Notes: generated by a model from the sequence alone, not told the origin. Shown: positions 9,991 through 21,471, counted from the first letter of the stretch. The stretch is 64,000 bases of DNA from Gerris lacustris (GCA_951217055.1 CATNVA010000018.1:1798001-1862000), one strand, 5' to 3'. Numbers and translations are program-made.

Positions 9991-10769
9991 TGAACAAAAG
10001 ACTAAAAGACCCAAAAAAAATAAATGTATAATGTGAAATAAGATGCGTTTAAGATAACATATTAGTGTAGATTTCAGTCGTCAGTTAAGAGCTACTCGAA
10101 GGAATAGAGCTTCTTTTTTTTACTTTGTTAATCTGGTTCTAGGATTAGGGTATTTCCATGTCTCGTATTAAATGTAGATATTTTAATTTAAACTAAAGAG
10201 TATAAGGGATTAAGTATTCCATGTGATTGGACTTAGTATTCCAATGTAGAATGTGTTTTGTGAATTCTTCTACGGATTTAAGATTTTTTTTGGGATCACT
10301 ATTGCTGCTAGATACCATAAAAAAATAAGAAAAATTGCCAAATTTAGAGAATTTAATGTTTGTAACAAATTTAAGGTTTGTATTCTCTAGATAAAAATGA
10401 GACATTTTTACTCTTGGCAATTTATTTGTAGGGTCAATATTTTAGCGGAAATTCAACTTCAAACATTCCTACTTTGAAGCTTTGGGCGCTTATCGGCGAC
10501 AAAATTATGGTTGTAGAAAAACCTTCAAAGAAGTAAAATGTCTTACATTTATTCCTAGAATGCAAAACGTTCATTACAAATATGTCTTACTATTAACTTT
10601 TTTTTTTTTTCATTTTTGCGATAGCTCATATTAGATGGAACACCCGAGACCCGAAGTGAACAATACCACCAAAATGAAGTTAATCACTCAAAAAAAAAAC
10701 TTACTCTGTTTTACCCCTTTTCACAAGAAAAGTACGCCAGGTTTCATTCATTTATGTCAAATGGTTCAA

Positions 10770-11345
10770 AATTTAAAGGGGGGAAACTTTAGGACCACCC
10801 TGTATAATAAAGTTCTAAAATTCTAGTTCGCTCCACTCGGCCTTGAAGTTTTTTTTGTAGCTTAAATGATTTAATGTAGCTATTTGTTTAATATTGACTT
10901 TCATGATGATAACATTTACTAGCTATTCAGATATAGTTTTTTAAAAAAAATCTTAAATTCTTGTTGAAAGCTTAAATTTTAAAAGGTAGAAATTTAAATT
11001 GACATAATTTTTTACCCGCCTTCAAGTTTCCAACCAACTCCTCCAAAAAAAGTATGCCTGTTCCCTCAGCTGAACTTACATTGGGGGTTTGGTTTGGATC
11101 AAAGAACCGTAGAGCGATTGGGCCTAAGATCTTTTTAAGGTTTTTAGGGGCGTTTGTTGGAATTTTTCCCTAGAACCAGGACCACCCTGTCTGATAAAGT
11201 TCTGAAATTCTAGTTCGCTTCATTCGCCCTTGTTTTTTTTTTTTTGTTTTTTTTTTTGTTTTTTTAAATGATTTAATTTTGCTATTAAGTGTTTAACATT
11301 GATTTTCATGAGGATAACATTTATTCGCTATTCAGATACACAGTT
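10770..11345 (+). repeat. Two direct copies of a ~170-bp segment
   Basis: AGGACCACCCTGT, TAAAGTTCT.AAATTCTAG, TTCGCT(C/T)CA and GATAACATTTA.T.GCTATTCAGATA occur in the same order at 10790-10935 and 11165-11340. CACCCTGTATA at 10796 looks like the end of a small Tc1/mariner-type MITE, a common pattern in insects. The intervening stretch is unassigned AT-rich sequence. Confidence 0.65.
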
Positions 11346-11963
11346 TAAGGTTTCCAGGGCCCCTACTAAAGAACTCGGTTGTCAGAGGCCTCGGTTTTGC
11401 AGTATTTCATTTATTCATGGCTTCTAACATACGAATTCGTCACTGAAAAGCTTGGAAAGTGAAATTGAGTAGCTCAAATTTGATGTAAAACTACAGTTGG
11501 CAGTCTATTTTCCAGTATTTTTGTGAGTCATATCCGCTTTACTATAAATGTATTAACTGCAACTAAGCAACTAGGTACCCTTTTTATATTATTGGTTAGG
11601 ACGAACGATTTAAAAAAAACTTAGTTATGGATAGTGTTTTAACAAAGTTTATAGTAACCGTAAGTGATTTTAGTAACGGGAACTAAATTTGCAGTCATTT
11701 ATGTGTTGTAACTATAAAGATAGTCGGAGGAGCTAATGTTCTAGTCACCATACCTAAGTTTAGTTTCCGTAAATGTAAAAACGATACCCGTAACTACATG
11801 AACCACTTCCGAGCATGCGCAGTTTCATTTTACGACACCATGCTGGCCAGAGACAACTAGAATTATTGTCAGTCAGTTGTCAGTTCCTTGCCTACCTCCG
11901 TACCGTGAACTAGGGGTGGGTTGTTTCTAGTTTATCTAGTACACAGTACTACCGTACCAGTAG

Positions 11964-11991
11964 TAATATGGAGTACAGGTACTCCATATTA
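11964..11991. repeat. Perfect 13-bp inverted repeat
   Basis: TAATATGGAGTAC, a two-base spacer AG, then GTACTCCATATTA. It lies in a stretch dense in the word GTAC/AGTAC (11935-12020), which is itself unusual for this AT-rich region. Confidence 0.7.
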
Positions 11992-12089
11992 CTTGTTACA
12001 AGTACCTAGGTACTGAAATAATGTTAGTTTGAATTATATGTAATTAATTATTGTGTTAATTTAATTATTATTTACTATGTTATCTAATT

Positions 12090-12850
12090 ATAATGTTATT
12101 TTTTTCTTTTATAAACGAGTATAAAAATTATGTAGTAATTTTAATGCAGTCACCATGTATTATTTAATTATAATTTTATTCAGTAATTTTATACAGTAAT
12201 TAATTTAAAGTAATAATGAATAATTTCTTAATGATTTTAATTTTTCAATACGTTTATTTTTATAATAATTTTAAGTAATACTTTTAAAATTATATTGTAA
12301 TTACTTTTTGTAGTAGTTAAATATTTATTTTTCTTTTATATATTTTTAATAAATAAGCTTAAACAATTTGTATTATAAAACTGTGTCCAGGCTAAATTGT
12401 TTTATCCTAAAACATTTAGCATCATTAATTTGTAGCATATTCTAAAACTATTAAAGATAAATAAATTTAAAAAAAAAAAAATACCTTGCTGAAATAACAA
12501 ATATTAATAAGTAATTATATTGTTTGTTTTTTTTTCTTTTATGCATATATAAAAAATATACAGTAATTTTAATGTAGTCATTATATATTATTTAGTAATA
12601 ATTTTATTTAGTTATTTTATACAGTAATTACTTTTAAAGTAATAATTACTATTTTTTTAATAATTTTAATTAATAATTTTAAAGTAATACTTTTAAAATA
12701 ATAAATATAGTAATTACTTTTATATTGTAATTAAGTATAATGTATATTTTTCTTGTATATATTTTATAATAAACATGTTATACACTAAAACGGTGTCCAG
12801 GCTAAATTATTCTATCCTTAATTATTTTGCATCATTTGTCTTTTATTGCA
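12090..12850 (+). repeat. Tandem duplication, ~408-bp unit
   Basis: The landmarks TTTTTCTTTTAT, AGTAATTTTAATG.AGTCA, TTTTATACAGTAATTA and GTGTCCAGGCTAAATT occur twice in the same order, with GTGTCCAGGCTAAATT at about 12385 and 12793. The copies are diverged. Very AT-rich and non-coding. Confidence 0.75.
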
Positions 12851-13037
12851 ACGTTTTATAAATTTTCTTTACTTTACTGACTTGTTTCAATACAAAAGTT
12901 TGAACTTTTAAGTAAGTTCGATGTCATGCTTTATGCTTTGAATACTTAGTCAGTAAAGCAATGAAATAAAGAGTCACATTCAATGAGTAAGTATGAATTC
13001 AGGGTACTAGTAGTAGTATAGTTGTAAATGTCATGGT

Positions 13038-13317
13038 AGCTATCCATGGTGGGACCTATAGCAGTATGCACCCTCCGATTGCAAAATAGATGATTGTTTA
13101 TACTGTTGAGTGTCTCAGGTAATGGAATTTATTAAAAGCAAACAAAGTTATAAATTTAAAAAAAGATTATTATTGGAAGCAATCTAAAATGCTTCCAATA
13201 AATTCTAAATTATTTTGCTCTCAATAAATTGCTTGGCCTAAAATACTTAACTGTATAAACAATAATATATTTTGTAATCGGAGAGGGCGTACTACTACAG
13301 GTCCCACCATGGATAGT
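13038..13317. repeat. Long imperfect palindrome, ~135-bp arms
   Basis: The left end TATCCATGGTGGGACCT (13041) pairs with AGGTCCCACCATGGATA (ending 13315). Complementarity continues inward through ATGCACCCTCCGATTGCAAA against TTTGTAATCGGAGAGGGCGT, to a centre at GGAAGCAATCTAAAATGCTTCC (13175-13196). Mismatches and small indels are spread through the arms. It sits inside region A. Confidence 0.8.
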
Positions 13318-13379
13318 TCCCTTAACTACTCTTTTGGTTCCTGCAATTATGCAGGAGCCAAAAGAGTAGTAGAGGGGAA
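13316..13379. repeat. Hairpin, ~29-bp arms with ATTA loop
   Basis: CTACTCTTTTGGTTCCTGCA pairs with TGCAGGAGCCAAAAGAGTAG around ATTA, with a few mismatches toward the base. It starts where the previous palindrome ends. A related shorter structure (GGTTCC...GCAGGAACC) occurs at 15390-15420 at the matching inner border of the motif block in region B. Confidence 0.75.
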
Positions 13380-14567
13380 TATAATTATTGTTGAGGATGA
13401 CAAACGTTATGTTTGGTGTGACTATATACATAATTGGGGGAATTACATTCATTGTTGGAGTCATTATGTTATACAGCAGCGGGAACAAATTTTGGAGTTA
13501 CAGCAACTGTTAAATAGGCACAGCAACTATTGTTATAGTTGAGCAAACTAATTAATGTAGCTAGCGTAAAATATATATTGTTGGGGTCATTAATTACACA
13601 GCAGCGCTAACAAATTTTGTAGTTACAGCAACTATTATTTATGTTCTGGCAAAAAAAGTGTAGTCGCAGTAACTATAAAAATAATTGCCGTGACCATTTC
13701 ATTTTGCTAGCCTGGTGATTAGTCTTGTTTCAATCTCTGAACCTGACTCATGTCTCTTACTGTTGGGCTACTTACTCCTTTATGTATAATTTATTTCATG
13801 GATGTTTTCAAGTAAGTTTTTAAATAGTTATTTTATTATCATTTAATAAGTATTGTCATTAAATAATTTTAAATTCTGTGATTATAACAATTATTAATTT
13901 TCCATTTTTAATGTATTTTTAAGATATGACGTGATTAAGAAGTGGATGTACCATTTTTTAATTGATGAACTGACTCTATATAAATAAAAATAATAGTTTT
14001 AACCAAAGAACAATCATGAATAAGTATAATGTTAGTATTATTAATTAATTATTGTTTTATTAATTAAGTCAGACCATATAATTAATTTCAAAAAATCTTT
14101 TCTGATTTGTATTTATATATTTATTTTTAAAAAAAAATTTGTGTAAGATAGATGTCATTTTTGGATGTAAATGTAGAAGATTTTTGTTATTCTAATTTTA
14201 ATAAACAATTTTTCAGGCTTGATAATGTCCCAAAGTGGGGGACGAAATATCGCATAAAACGTAGTTGATGATTTATTATACCCCTGAAGACCCAAGGAAA
14301 AAAACTAAATTGGAAATTGCCGTGACTATACAGACTGTTGACGGCAACTAAAAACATTGTTGCAGCAAATACAGATTTTTTTCATTTAATAACAGTTACA
14401 AACTTTCTTGGTTACCGCTACAATACAAATTACAATTACAGCTACTAAAAGTCTATTGTTAACGGTCTACTAAACTCGACTTGTTATCGCAACGAACTTC
14501 TGGTGGTCCCGGCCGCAACAATATTTTTGGTCAGCGGCTACCCAAAAATCGCCTCTTTTTTTTCTCA

Positions 14568-14570
<3 letters not shown>

Positions 14571-14621
<51 letters not shown>
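14571..14621. repeat. (TA)n microsatellite, 51 bases
   Basis: Uninterrupted TA dinucleotides directly abut the right end of region A. This makes its target duplication impossible to size, since both flanks are TATA. Confidence 0.95.
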
Positions 14622-14624
<3 letters not shown>

Positions 14625-15479
14625 AACATTTTTTTAACATGAAATACACGGAGAAAAAAAAGGCCTTTTTTTGAGCGTGCGGCACGCTGAATTTTTAGTT
14701 GTGGGGAGGACAACTATAGGTTTGTTTCTTCAACATATAGATTTTAGTTAATGCATTAAGTTTGCCCCAACAATATTTGAAGTAGTCACGATAACTGTAG
14801 ATATAGTTATTGTTGTTATGTTACCGTAACTATTCTCATTTGTAGTAGCTGTAACTACAAATTATAGTTAATGCATTGAGCCTTTTAATTTTACATTAAC
14901 ATTATTTATAGTTGAAGTGACAATATTTGTGTGTGGGGAACTTTTTTTGCAGTAGCAGGAACAATTCTTATAGTTTCTGCACATGATAAGTTATGTCACT
15001 GTAACTATAAAAGTTTATTTTTTTTATAGCAGGAACTATGAATCTGTTGTTCCAAGTATTTTTATGTTTGCAGTAACTAAATTTATAGTAGCAGCAAGCA
15101 TTATTTTTGTTTCTTCAAACATGCAAATAGTAACCCTAACTAAATACAATGTTACCTGAAATATCTTTGTGGTTGTAACTACTATGTAAATATTTACCAT
15201 GACTATATATAATGTAACTTCAAATATTTTTACTGTTGTTACAACTATGATATTGGTTGCTCCAGCAATGCAAATAGTTCTCCCACCTATATTACTTAGT
15301 AGTGGCTAGTATTTTATTTGTTTCCTCTACTATGACCACTAGTTGCCTCTGCAGTGTTTTTTGTATCCCCAACTAATGGATTAGTTGTTTCTTCCGGTTC
15401 CAAAATTGCTGCAGGAACCAAAAAGAAAGTCAATCCAGCTATTTATGAAAGTACTTGCTCAGCTGTGTCATTTACAACT

Positions 15480-15580
15480 GCAGAGCTTAAGAGTTCATAT
15501 ATTGTGTAAGTAGTCAAATTAATAAGTATTAATAAATCACCAATACTTATTAACATGAAGACTGTTACTCTTAAGTTTTG
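15480..15580. repeat. Hairpin within region B
   Basis: GCTTAAGAGT at 15486 pairs with ACTCTTAAG at 15567-15575, and inside it AATAAGTATT pairs with AATACTTATT around AATAAATCACC. This gives a nested stem in the internal segment. Confidence 0.6.
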
Positions 15581-15679
15581 CAGTATTGCAAATCTAACAG
15601 CTGAAGCTAGTACCGCCATGAATAGTCGACATGACTTTTCTTTTGGATACAGCCTCACTATTGCCAAACTTATGACTAA

Positions 15680-16740
15680 GAAAAAACTTTAAATACTTAA
15701 AAATAGTTTAAGTTAAGCAATAGGAGAGTATTCAGATCGTGCAGCAATTATGGACACAGAAAAACAACAATTCCATCATGCCATGAAATTTTAAGGATAT
15801 ATATTTTAGACTGACAAAAATTTGGGTGTAAGTAAATAAAATAAATTTATTTAATTTATAATTCATAGAAAAAGTTAATTAATATTTACATAAAGGTAAT
15901 TAATATTGACATAAATTAATAAAAATTAAATAAATTATAAATTTGTAAAAAGGTACTGACAACTCTATTAAATGTTTAATTTATTATTAACACCAAAAAG
16001 TCTAATTTTTAATTGTAAATCATACACATTTTCATGTTGACAAATATCAACATTCAATTTTAGAATACTTTTTGGTGTTATTAAAAAAAATAATAATAAT
16101 AATAAATAAAAAAAAAAGACTAAATAAAATAATAATAAAGTAAATACAAAAAATTGAATAAAAAAAAGTTAATACATTTATTTATTTATTCATTTATTTA
16201 CAGGCAATTATTATAAATTGAAATAGTAATAATTAACATAAATGAGAATATAATAAATTTTAATTATTTACTATTCTATACCTAACAATAGAGTTGATTC
16301 GAGTTACAACAGTAAATGAAATTTTTAATTGTATATAACAGCAGCAGTTTATTTCATATGTGACTTACAATAATATTAGAATTAAAAAATATTAAAGGTG
16401 CGTATTAATTACAATAATATTAAAATAAAATAAAAAAAATTATCAAAATTAAATTATAAATAAGTTAATTATTAAAATAATGTCTAAGATATAAAGTATG
16501 AAGGCGACCGCGAGACACGTTTGGCATTTATTTTTTGAAAATAATAGCCCTTATATAAATAAAACACTCAACAACAAAAAAAATTTCACCACTTAACAAA
16601 CTTAAAGACTTTAAAGAAAACCTTACTCGGATGCGACACACTCTATACAACGTGCAGTGAGGAAATAAATGGCTATAGGGACAACTGGATCTCATATACC
16701 CCCCTACCCTTCATTGCGCATGTCAGTGACAGATATAGTT
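15680..16740. other. AT-rich internal segment of region B
   Basis: Contains homopurine AATAAT runs and a weak inverted pair ACACCAAAAAG / CTTTTTGGTGT (about 15991 and 16069). No coding sequence or known repeat recognised. Confidence 0.4.
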
Positions 16741-17130
16741 AAGGGATCAAAACTTTATAGTTAAGGACGTGCCAGAACTATAAAATAATGTTACCGCTGC
16801 AAAATATAATGTTGCAGAGACCATTTATAATTCCGGCAAGTCTATGCTGAACATTAACTATAAATATAGATACGGAAACAAAATTATAGTAAATGTAAGA
16901 TATATAGTTGCGGAAACATCTATTATAGTCTCAGTTACAATTTTTATAGTTATAGATATGCATTAACTATATTTTTAGTCTTCCCAACAATAATTGTTTA
17001 CTGCATACTACTTTCTCCGAAAAAACCACGTGGCAACATGAAATATCTTGAAAAAACTAACAAAAATTAATATGGAATTAATTCAAATTAATAAACCTCC
17101 AAACCAGTTCTTGCTGCGTGTGGCTTATAC

Positions 17131-18954
17131 GGGTCATTCTCAAAAAATTGCCTTTTTGGCTTTCTGACCTGGGTGATCAGTCAAATATTTTAAAATCATT
17201 TTTAATGATAATAATTATTAATTTTCAGTCATACCAGTATTATAGTTTTGTAAAATGATATTTAGTCATAAGTTTGTTTTTCTATGTAATTAATATGATT
17301 TTTTTGTCCACTTATACAGGACTTTTACGTCATGAGTGTTACTAAAGCAGTAAAATCATCAAAGAGACTTAAAAGTTCATTAATATATGAATATGGTGCT
17401 AAAAAAAACTTTAAAAAGGAGCTCTAAGTGCAGATTTTAGTCAGGAGTGTTACCAAAAGTTTTATTTTCAAGATCTTAATTTCAAAATTATTCAAATTTA
17501 TTAGTCTTATTTCTAAAATAAGGGAAAATATCTTTCATTCTAGTATAAATACTATATCCACTGATAATTGAACCCTAATTACTGATTTTAATTAAAAATT
17601 GTAAATTTTACATAGTATTACTTCATAAAAATATAATGAACACTCATGACAATTAAAGGATCATCTCAAAACATAAATAAAATCCTGTTTCTTTCAAAAA
17701 ATGTAATTAAAGGAAAGTAATTGGTAGAAATGGTAATAATTATTAAAAAGGTAACAATATGTAATTAGAATAGTAACAATAATATTAGTACAAAGTAAAT
17801 CTACCTTTCACAGACAATTGACTAAGAAATGTATTAAAAAGTTAGTCTACTTTCTAAGTGAACAAGATACATTTCTTAATAAACATATAAATCAAGAAAC
17901 CAAATTTTAAGAAGCAACATTGTCTGTCTGTTGCATCCTTCCTTGAGAGACTTTTTTCCACTTCCGCCATCTATCCTGCATTGACTTCTTCCTTCGACTG
18001 TTACTCTTAAAAAATAATACATCCAACCACTGTCAAAACTGTAAAGCATTGCTTTTCTTGTAAAGCTGTTCTCTTCTCTGCTTTTCAGCCAGTGTTAGGG
18101 CCTATAATTAAAATCAAACAACTATAAATTGTGAATTTTATCAGAATGCTAGTTTAAATTTCAATTGAGTCCGGAGTGACACCGTGTATGTCAGTGTTCC
18201 AAGCATAAGGTAACACTCCTGACATTCACCTCCTTTTGATATGACAACAAGCTCATAATTACAATAATCAGCATAAACAAAAATATCAAAGGAAAAAAGA
18301 CACAAGTGACTTTCTAAATAATCTATGAACAGCTGAAAATCATTTCATTAATACACAATTTATTGCTGTAACACTCATGACATTGATTAAAAATACTTAC
18401 CATTTATTGGAGATTAATCGTGCTTCCAGCACGAGGTTTTAGAATAATTTGGTTAAAACCTGTAGAATATAATGCAATACTAGGATGGGTATCCCCATTC
18501 CTTTCTGGTCAAGCTCTGTGAATCCTAGATGTTGGAGGCGCCAGTAACACTCATGACGGATATTTTACACAAATTGAGGGGATATGACTTTAACAATTTT
18601 TCACAGTCTACCTAATTTTTCTTTAGTTAATGCAACTAGTGTAATATTTTCTTTAAGGGTCAAATTTATTATTTACACCTCTCAATTTTTTAAAAAAAAA
18701 AAAAATTCGCTTATAATTACTCACATACTTCTTTAACGAATTGACCTGGGAGTAAAACTCCTGACATTTTTAGTGGTTTTTGAAAATGTTTTTTACTCGA
18801 ATATTTTTAAAATATATTCTGAAAAAGAAATTACTGTTGAAAAACGTTTACAAGAGGGTGGGAATTGTATTAAAAATAAATAAACAAAGTTATCTTATAC
18901 ATACACAAAGCAATGTACCCGAGACAGCAAAACGGCATTTTTTTAGAATGACCC
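17131..18954. mobile_element. 1.8-kb DNA transposon with GGGTCATTCT ends and ATAC duplications
   Basis: GGGTCATTCTCAAAAAATTG at 17131 is mirrored by the inverse of GGGTCATTCTAAAAAAATGC ending at 18954. Both sides are flanked by ATAC (17127-17130 and 18955-18958), a 4-bp target-site duplication. Inside, the 14-mer GTAACACTCATGAC or a close variant occurs at least eight times in both orientations (17329, 17440, 17639, 18169, 18211, 18368, 18544 and 18752). No ORF of transposase size exists, so this is a non-autonomous derivative. The superfamily is not assigned; 4-bp duplications narrow it to few groups (for example Sola-type), but this is not proven. Confidence 0.75.
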
Positions 18955-19594
18955 ATACACAGCTACTTGAAGGAAAAATAAGCATAAGTTTGTCTAATTT
19001 TCATGACCAGTTCTTATAAGTACAAGCAGAGGCATAAGCCTGTGTTTGTTTGTTTATATGAGTCTTTTTGCTAGGGAGTCTTGTTAGTGGGCCTCCAAAG
19101 TCAACTCACGATACCTGCCTTAAATATGCACAGCCACTTGAAGGCAAAATGCTGGTATGCATGGTATGCTCTTAACAAATCCTGATAAAAAAGTAAAAAT
19201 AAGTTTAATTCTTTAATGTTAATGCATTCACCCCTTGTGATTGCAAAAACTTCCAGATATCAACAATAGAGGGTATAACCGTGTACCTAGGTCTAGGTAA
19301 TCCCTACAACTGATAGTGGCTTGACCTCAAGCGTACTTAACCCATCCCAGAGATAGATATAATTCTTCGTTTGATAATCCTTGGAATTTTTGTTTTTATC
19401 AAAATGTAATCCTTAAAAAAAAGAAAGGTTAGGAGAGGTAAAAATATGGGGATTTATACTTAAAATATAATTCCATGTGTACATGTCCATCAGGATATCT
19501 TTACATTTTTCTTTCTATTCCAATTCCCCAATGGATAATTCCCAATTTGTCTCTATAGGTCAATCCTGTAACCACTCATTTGTATATATAGAAT

Positions 19595-19625
19595 GATTAG
19601 AGGTGGTTAGAGGTGGTTAGAGGGG
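19595..19625 (+). repeat. TTAGAGGTGG tandem decamers
   Basis: Two and a half head-to-tail copies of TTAGAGGTGG. The same decamer array appears inverted at 3360-3387, exactly where the LINE endonuclease is interrupted. Confidence 0.8.
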
Positions 19626-20194
19626 GTCACAGGAACAATACAAACCAAGATTTTAAATTTGTGGCAACCATTATGCAAGAATAAATACTTGTGGCAACTG
19701 CTGTAAGAAAAGAAATATTGAGGCAACTATTGTCTTAAACTGAATATTTGAAGTAACTATTTACATTAATTTATTTGGTTGCAGGAGCTATCTAAGAATA
19801 GTTGAAGACTTAAAATATTGCGGCAACATTTTATACTGTAACAGCAACTAAAAAAGACATAATAGTTGCGGGGAGCAAAAAAAATTACAACCGCAACTAT
19901 AAAAATGTTGCTCCAACAAAACCGCCGTAACTAAACTCGCCTTGTTGCGGGAAAAAAGCAAAAGTTCTAAAAATCATTGCGGCAATCCAAATATGGTTGC
20001 ATCAGATTTATTTGCACTTTCGGGAACGAAAAGTACAATAACTATACTTAGTACGCTATGTTTACTACAAAATTTTTCTCAGTGTAACTTGTATCTTTTT
20101 TTAATATAAATATAAAGAAAAACTTGTATTTTTTAATGAAAAAATAATAGTTATTTATGCACCTAGGGAGTAAAGTAAGCCATTATTCCCTGAG

Positions 20195-20350
20195 CGAAAA
20201 AAGTTGGTTCTTGAGGCGAAGCCGAAGGAACCATGGTCCCTAAATCCCGAGGCGAAGCCGAGGGAATTAGACTCTTTAATTCCCGAGGCGCAGCTAAGGG
20301 AATAACTCTAATTAGCTCCCGAGGCGCAGCCGAGGGAGATAATTATCGCG
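20195..20350. repeat. GC-rich short-palindrome array (family F7, copy 2)
   Basis: Four degenerate units of about 35-40 bases, each of the form CCCGAGGCGAAGCCGAGGGA, are separated by AT-rich spacers (starts near 20212, 20247, 20282 and 20326). Each unit is an imperfect palindrome able to form a stable stem. Related to 5290-5500 in inverted orientation. Confidence 0.8.
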
Positions 20351-20385
20351 AGGGGAATTGGCACTTTACTCACGAGGTACATACA

Positions 20386-20835
20386 ATATTTTATCTCCAG
20401 TAGGAACAAACTACACATTTTCGTCCATAGCACAGTCTTTATTTATTATTTCAATAAATAACACTAATTATTAGAACTTTTAATAGCAGATATAAGAGAT
20501 TCAATATTAAAAACAAATAAGAATTGGAATTTTATTTAATTAAGAATCGGAAGGTTATTTAGATGCAGGTTATAATGTTGTAAACAAAGATAAACATGAT
20601 CAAAAAAGAGCAGTGCCGCCAACCTGATTTCAACAACTTCATTATATTAGCCATACATTTTCTATTATTATAAAATAATTAAGTTGCAATCTTTACTTTT
20701 TTGCCCTACTTTACTTTTTCGCCCTACTTTTACTTTTTCTCCCTACTTTTTGAGTTCAGGGATGAAAAGACCTGTTTTAGTCCCTCTAAACTAATTCAAA
20801 ATCATAACTTTTTTTCCCTACTGGAGATAAAAGTT
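20386..20835. repeat. Inverted pair ATTTTATCTCCAGTAGG / CCTACTGGAGATAAAA with internal 17-mer repeat
   Basis: ATTTTATCTCCAGTAGG at about 20386 is complementary to CTACTGGAGATAAAA at about 20817, defining a ~450-bp interval. Within it, TTTACTTTTTCGCCCTAC-like 17-18-mers repeat three to four times (20690-20755). The right arm is followed by TTACCTAAGCCC. Probably part of the same element as the F7 array. Confidence 0.6.
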
Positions 20836-20879
20836 TTTTTTATTACCTAAGCCCTTATTAATACATCCGAGTTGACCAA

Positions 20880-21214
20880 TAGAAGTCAACCCGGATGGAT
20901 TAAAACCAATTCACCTCATTCTTGAATTGTAGGTATGTACCCAAGTAAACAAGTGCCACTATGGTACCTAGATAATATGGGGGTTGACACATCACACTCG
21001 CACGGGCCGTACGTAACAACTCACGTAATATCCAAGTATTGAGTAGCGTTACACACCCAGATCCTTTCCTGTCTGGGTCCCCAGCTGACTGACTGGACTC
21101 GTCCCTAGGTTAATCGCTCCCGGTCAAAGATGACTTTAGTAAACAACCTAGATCCTCTTATCTACCTAGCATTATAATGACTCATAATCATCCTATATTA
21201 TAACGATATCAATG
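20880..21214. other. Unassigned stretch with a TATGTACCCAAGTAAA motif
   Basis: Includes the third copy of the motif seen at 8247-8294 (about 20935) and otherwise more balanced base composition with no gene recognised. Confidence 0.35.
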
Positions 21215-21300
21215 CCGGATCTAGGGAGGGGGGGCTGCGGGGGGCAAGCGCCCCGGGCGGCATGCCCGGGGGGCGGCTAAACGAGGGGAAAAAATAAAGT
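21215..21300. mobile_element. GC-rich end resembling a hAT-type element
   Basis: TGCCGGATCTAGGGAGGGGG, followed by GGGGCAAGCGCCCCGGG and GCATGCCCGGGG, is the kind of G-rich terminus seen at hAT-derived insect repeats. Related GC-rich pieces are at 24060-24430, 35350-35430 and 58985-59030. The other end was not located. Confidence 0.4.
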
Positions 21301-21430
21301 GATAAATAAAAATAATAAAAACTTAAAAAAAGAAAAAGAAATAGGTGAAATATAATTCATATAATTGTATTATAATTACAGTTATCATGTCTAATCTGAA
21401 GTAGGCCACCCTTAACTTCGATTTCCCTAC

Positions 21431-21433
<3 letters not shown>

Positions 21434-21470
<37 letters not shown>
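21434..21470. repeat. Poly-T tract, 37 bases
   Basis: Uninterrupted T run on the plus strand; possibly the A-tail of a minus-strand retrocopy, but no retroelement sequence adjoins it. Confidence 0.9.

Positions 21471-21471
<1 letters not shown>

Larger units (their letters stand above)
9205..14570. mobile_element. Region A: non-coding element with CACTGAGAAAAAA inverted ends
   Basis: CACTGAGAAAAAAG begins at 9205, and the inverse CTTTTTTTTCTCAGTG ends at 14570, both flanked by TATA. Inside are blocks dominated by a degenerate motif that alternates GTAACTATA/TAGTTAC with TTGCNGCAACTA: 9240-9590, about 11500-11810, 13490-13710 and 14315-14510. Between the blocks lie AT-rich sequence, a tandem duplication and a long palindrome, but no transposase. 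Repeated motifs near inverted ends are the layout known from CACTA/En-Spm-type elements, where they bind transposase; that assignment is inference. CACTGAAAAG at 11441 and the internal block at 11500 suggest that a sibling element may be nested inside. Confidence 0.55.
14647..20084. mobile_element. Region B: second element with CACGGAGAAAAAA / TTTTTCTCAGTG ends
   Basis: CACGGAGAAAAAAAAGG starts at 14647 and TTTTTCTCAGTG ends at 20084, each flanked by TA. Motif-rich blocks of the same GTAACTATA / TTGCNGCAACTA type as region A lie at 14700-15420, 16740-17010 and 19640-20080. A 1.8 kb element (17131-18954) is inserted in the last internal part. TTTCTCCG at about 17012 could be the decayed right end of a smaller 2.4 kb element (14647 to about 17017), so region B may be two elements. 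The inner edges of blocks in both regions carry a GCGCATG-like word (11813, 16718). There is no transposase ORF. Confidence 0.5.

Noticed and set aside
13309..13542. 77-codon ORF starting in a hairpin
   Set aside because: It covers the hairpin and the motif-repeat block; no protein family and no coding pattern.
14531..14713. ORF containing a long Tyr-Ile repeat
   Set aside because: It is a translation of the (TA)n microsatellite.
19595..19625. Telomere-like repeat
   Set aside because: The decamer TTAGAGGTGG is not TTAGG, has under three copies and occurs at a LINE breakpoint.
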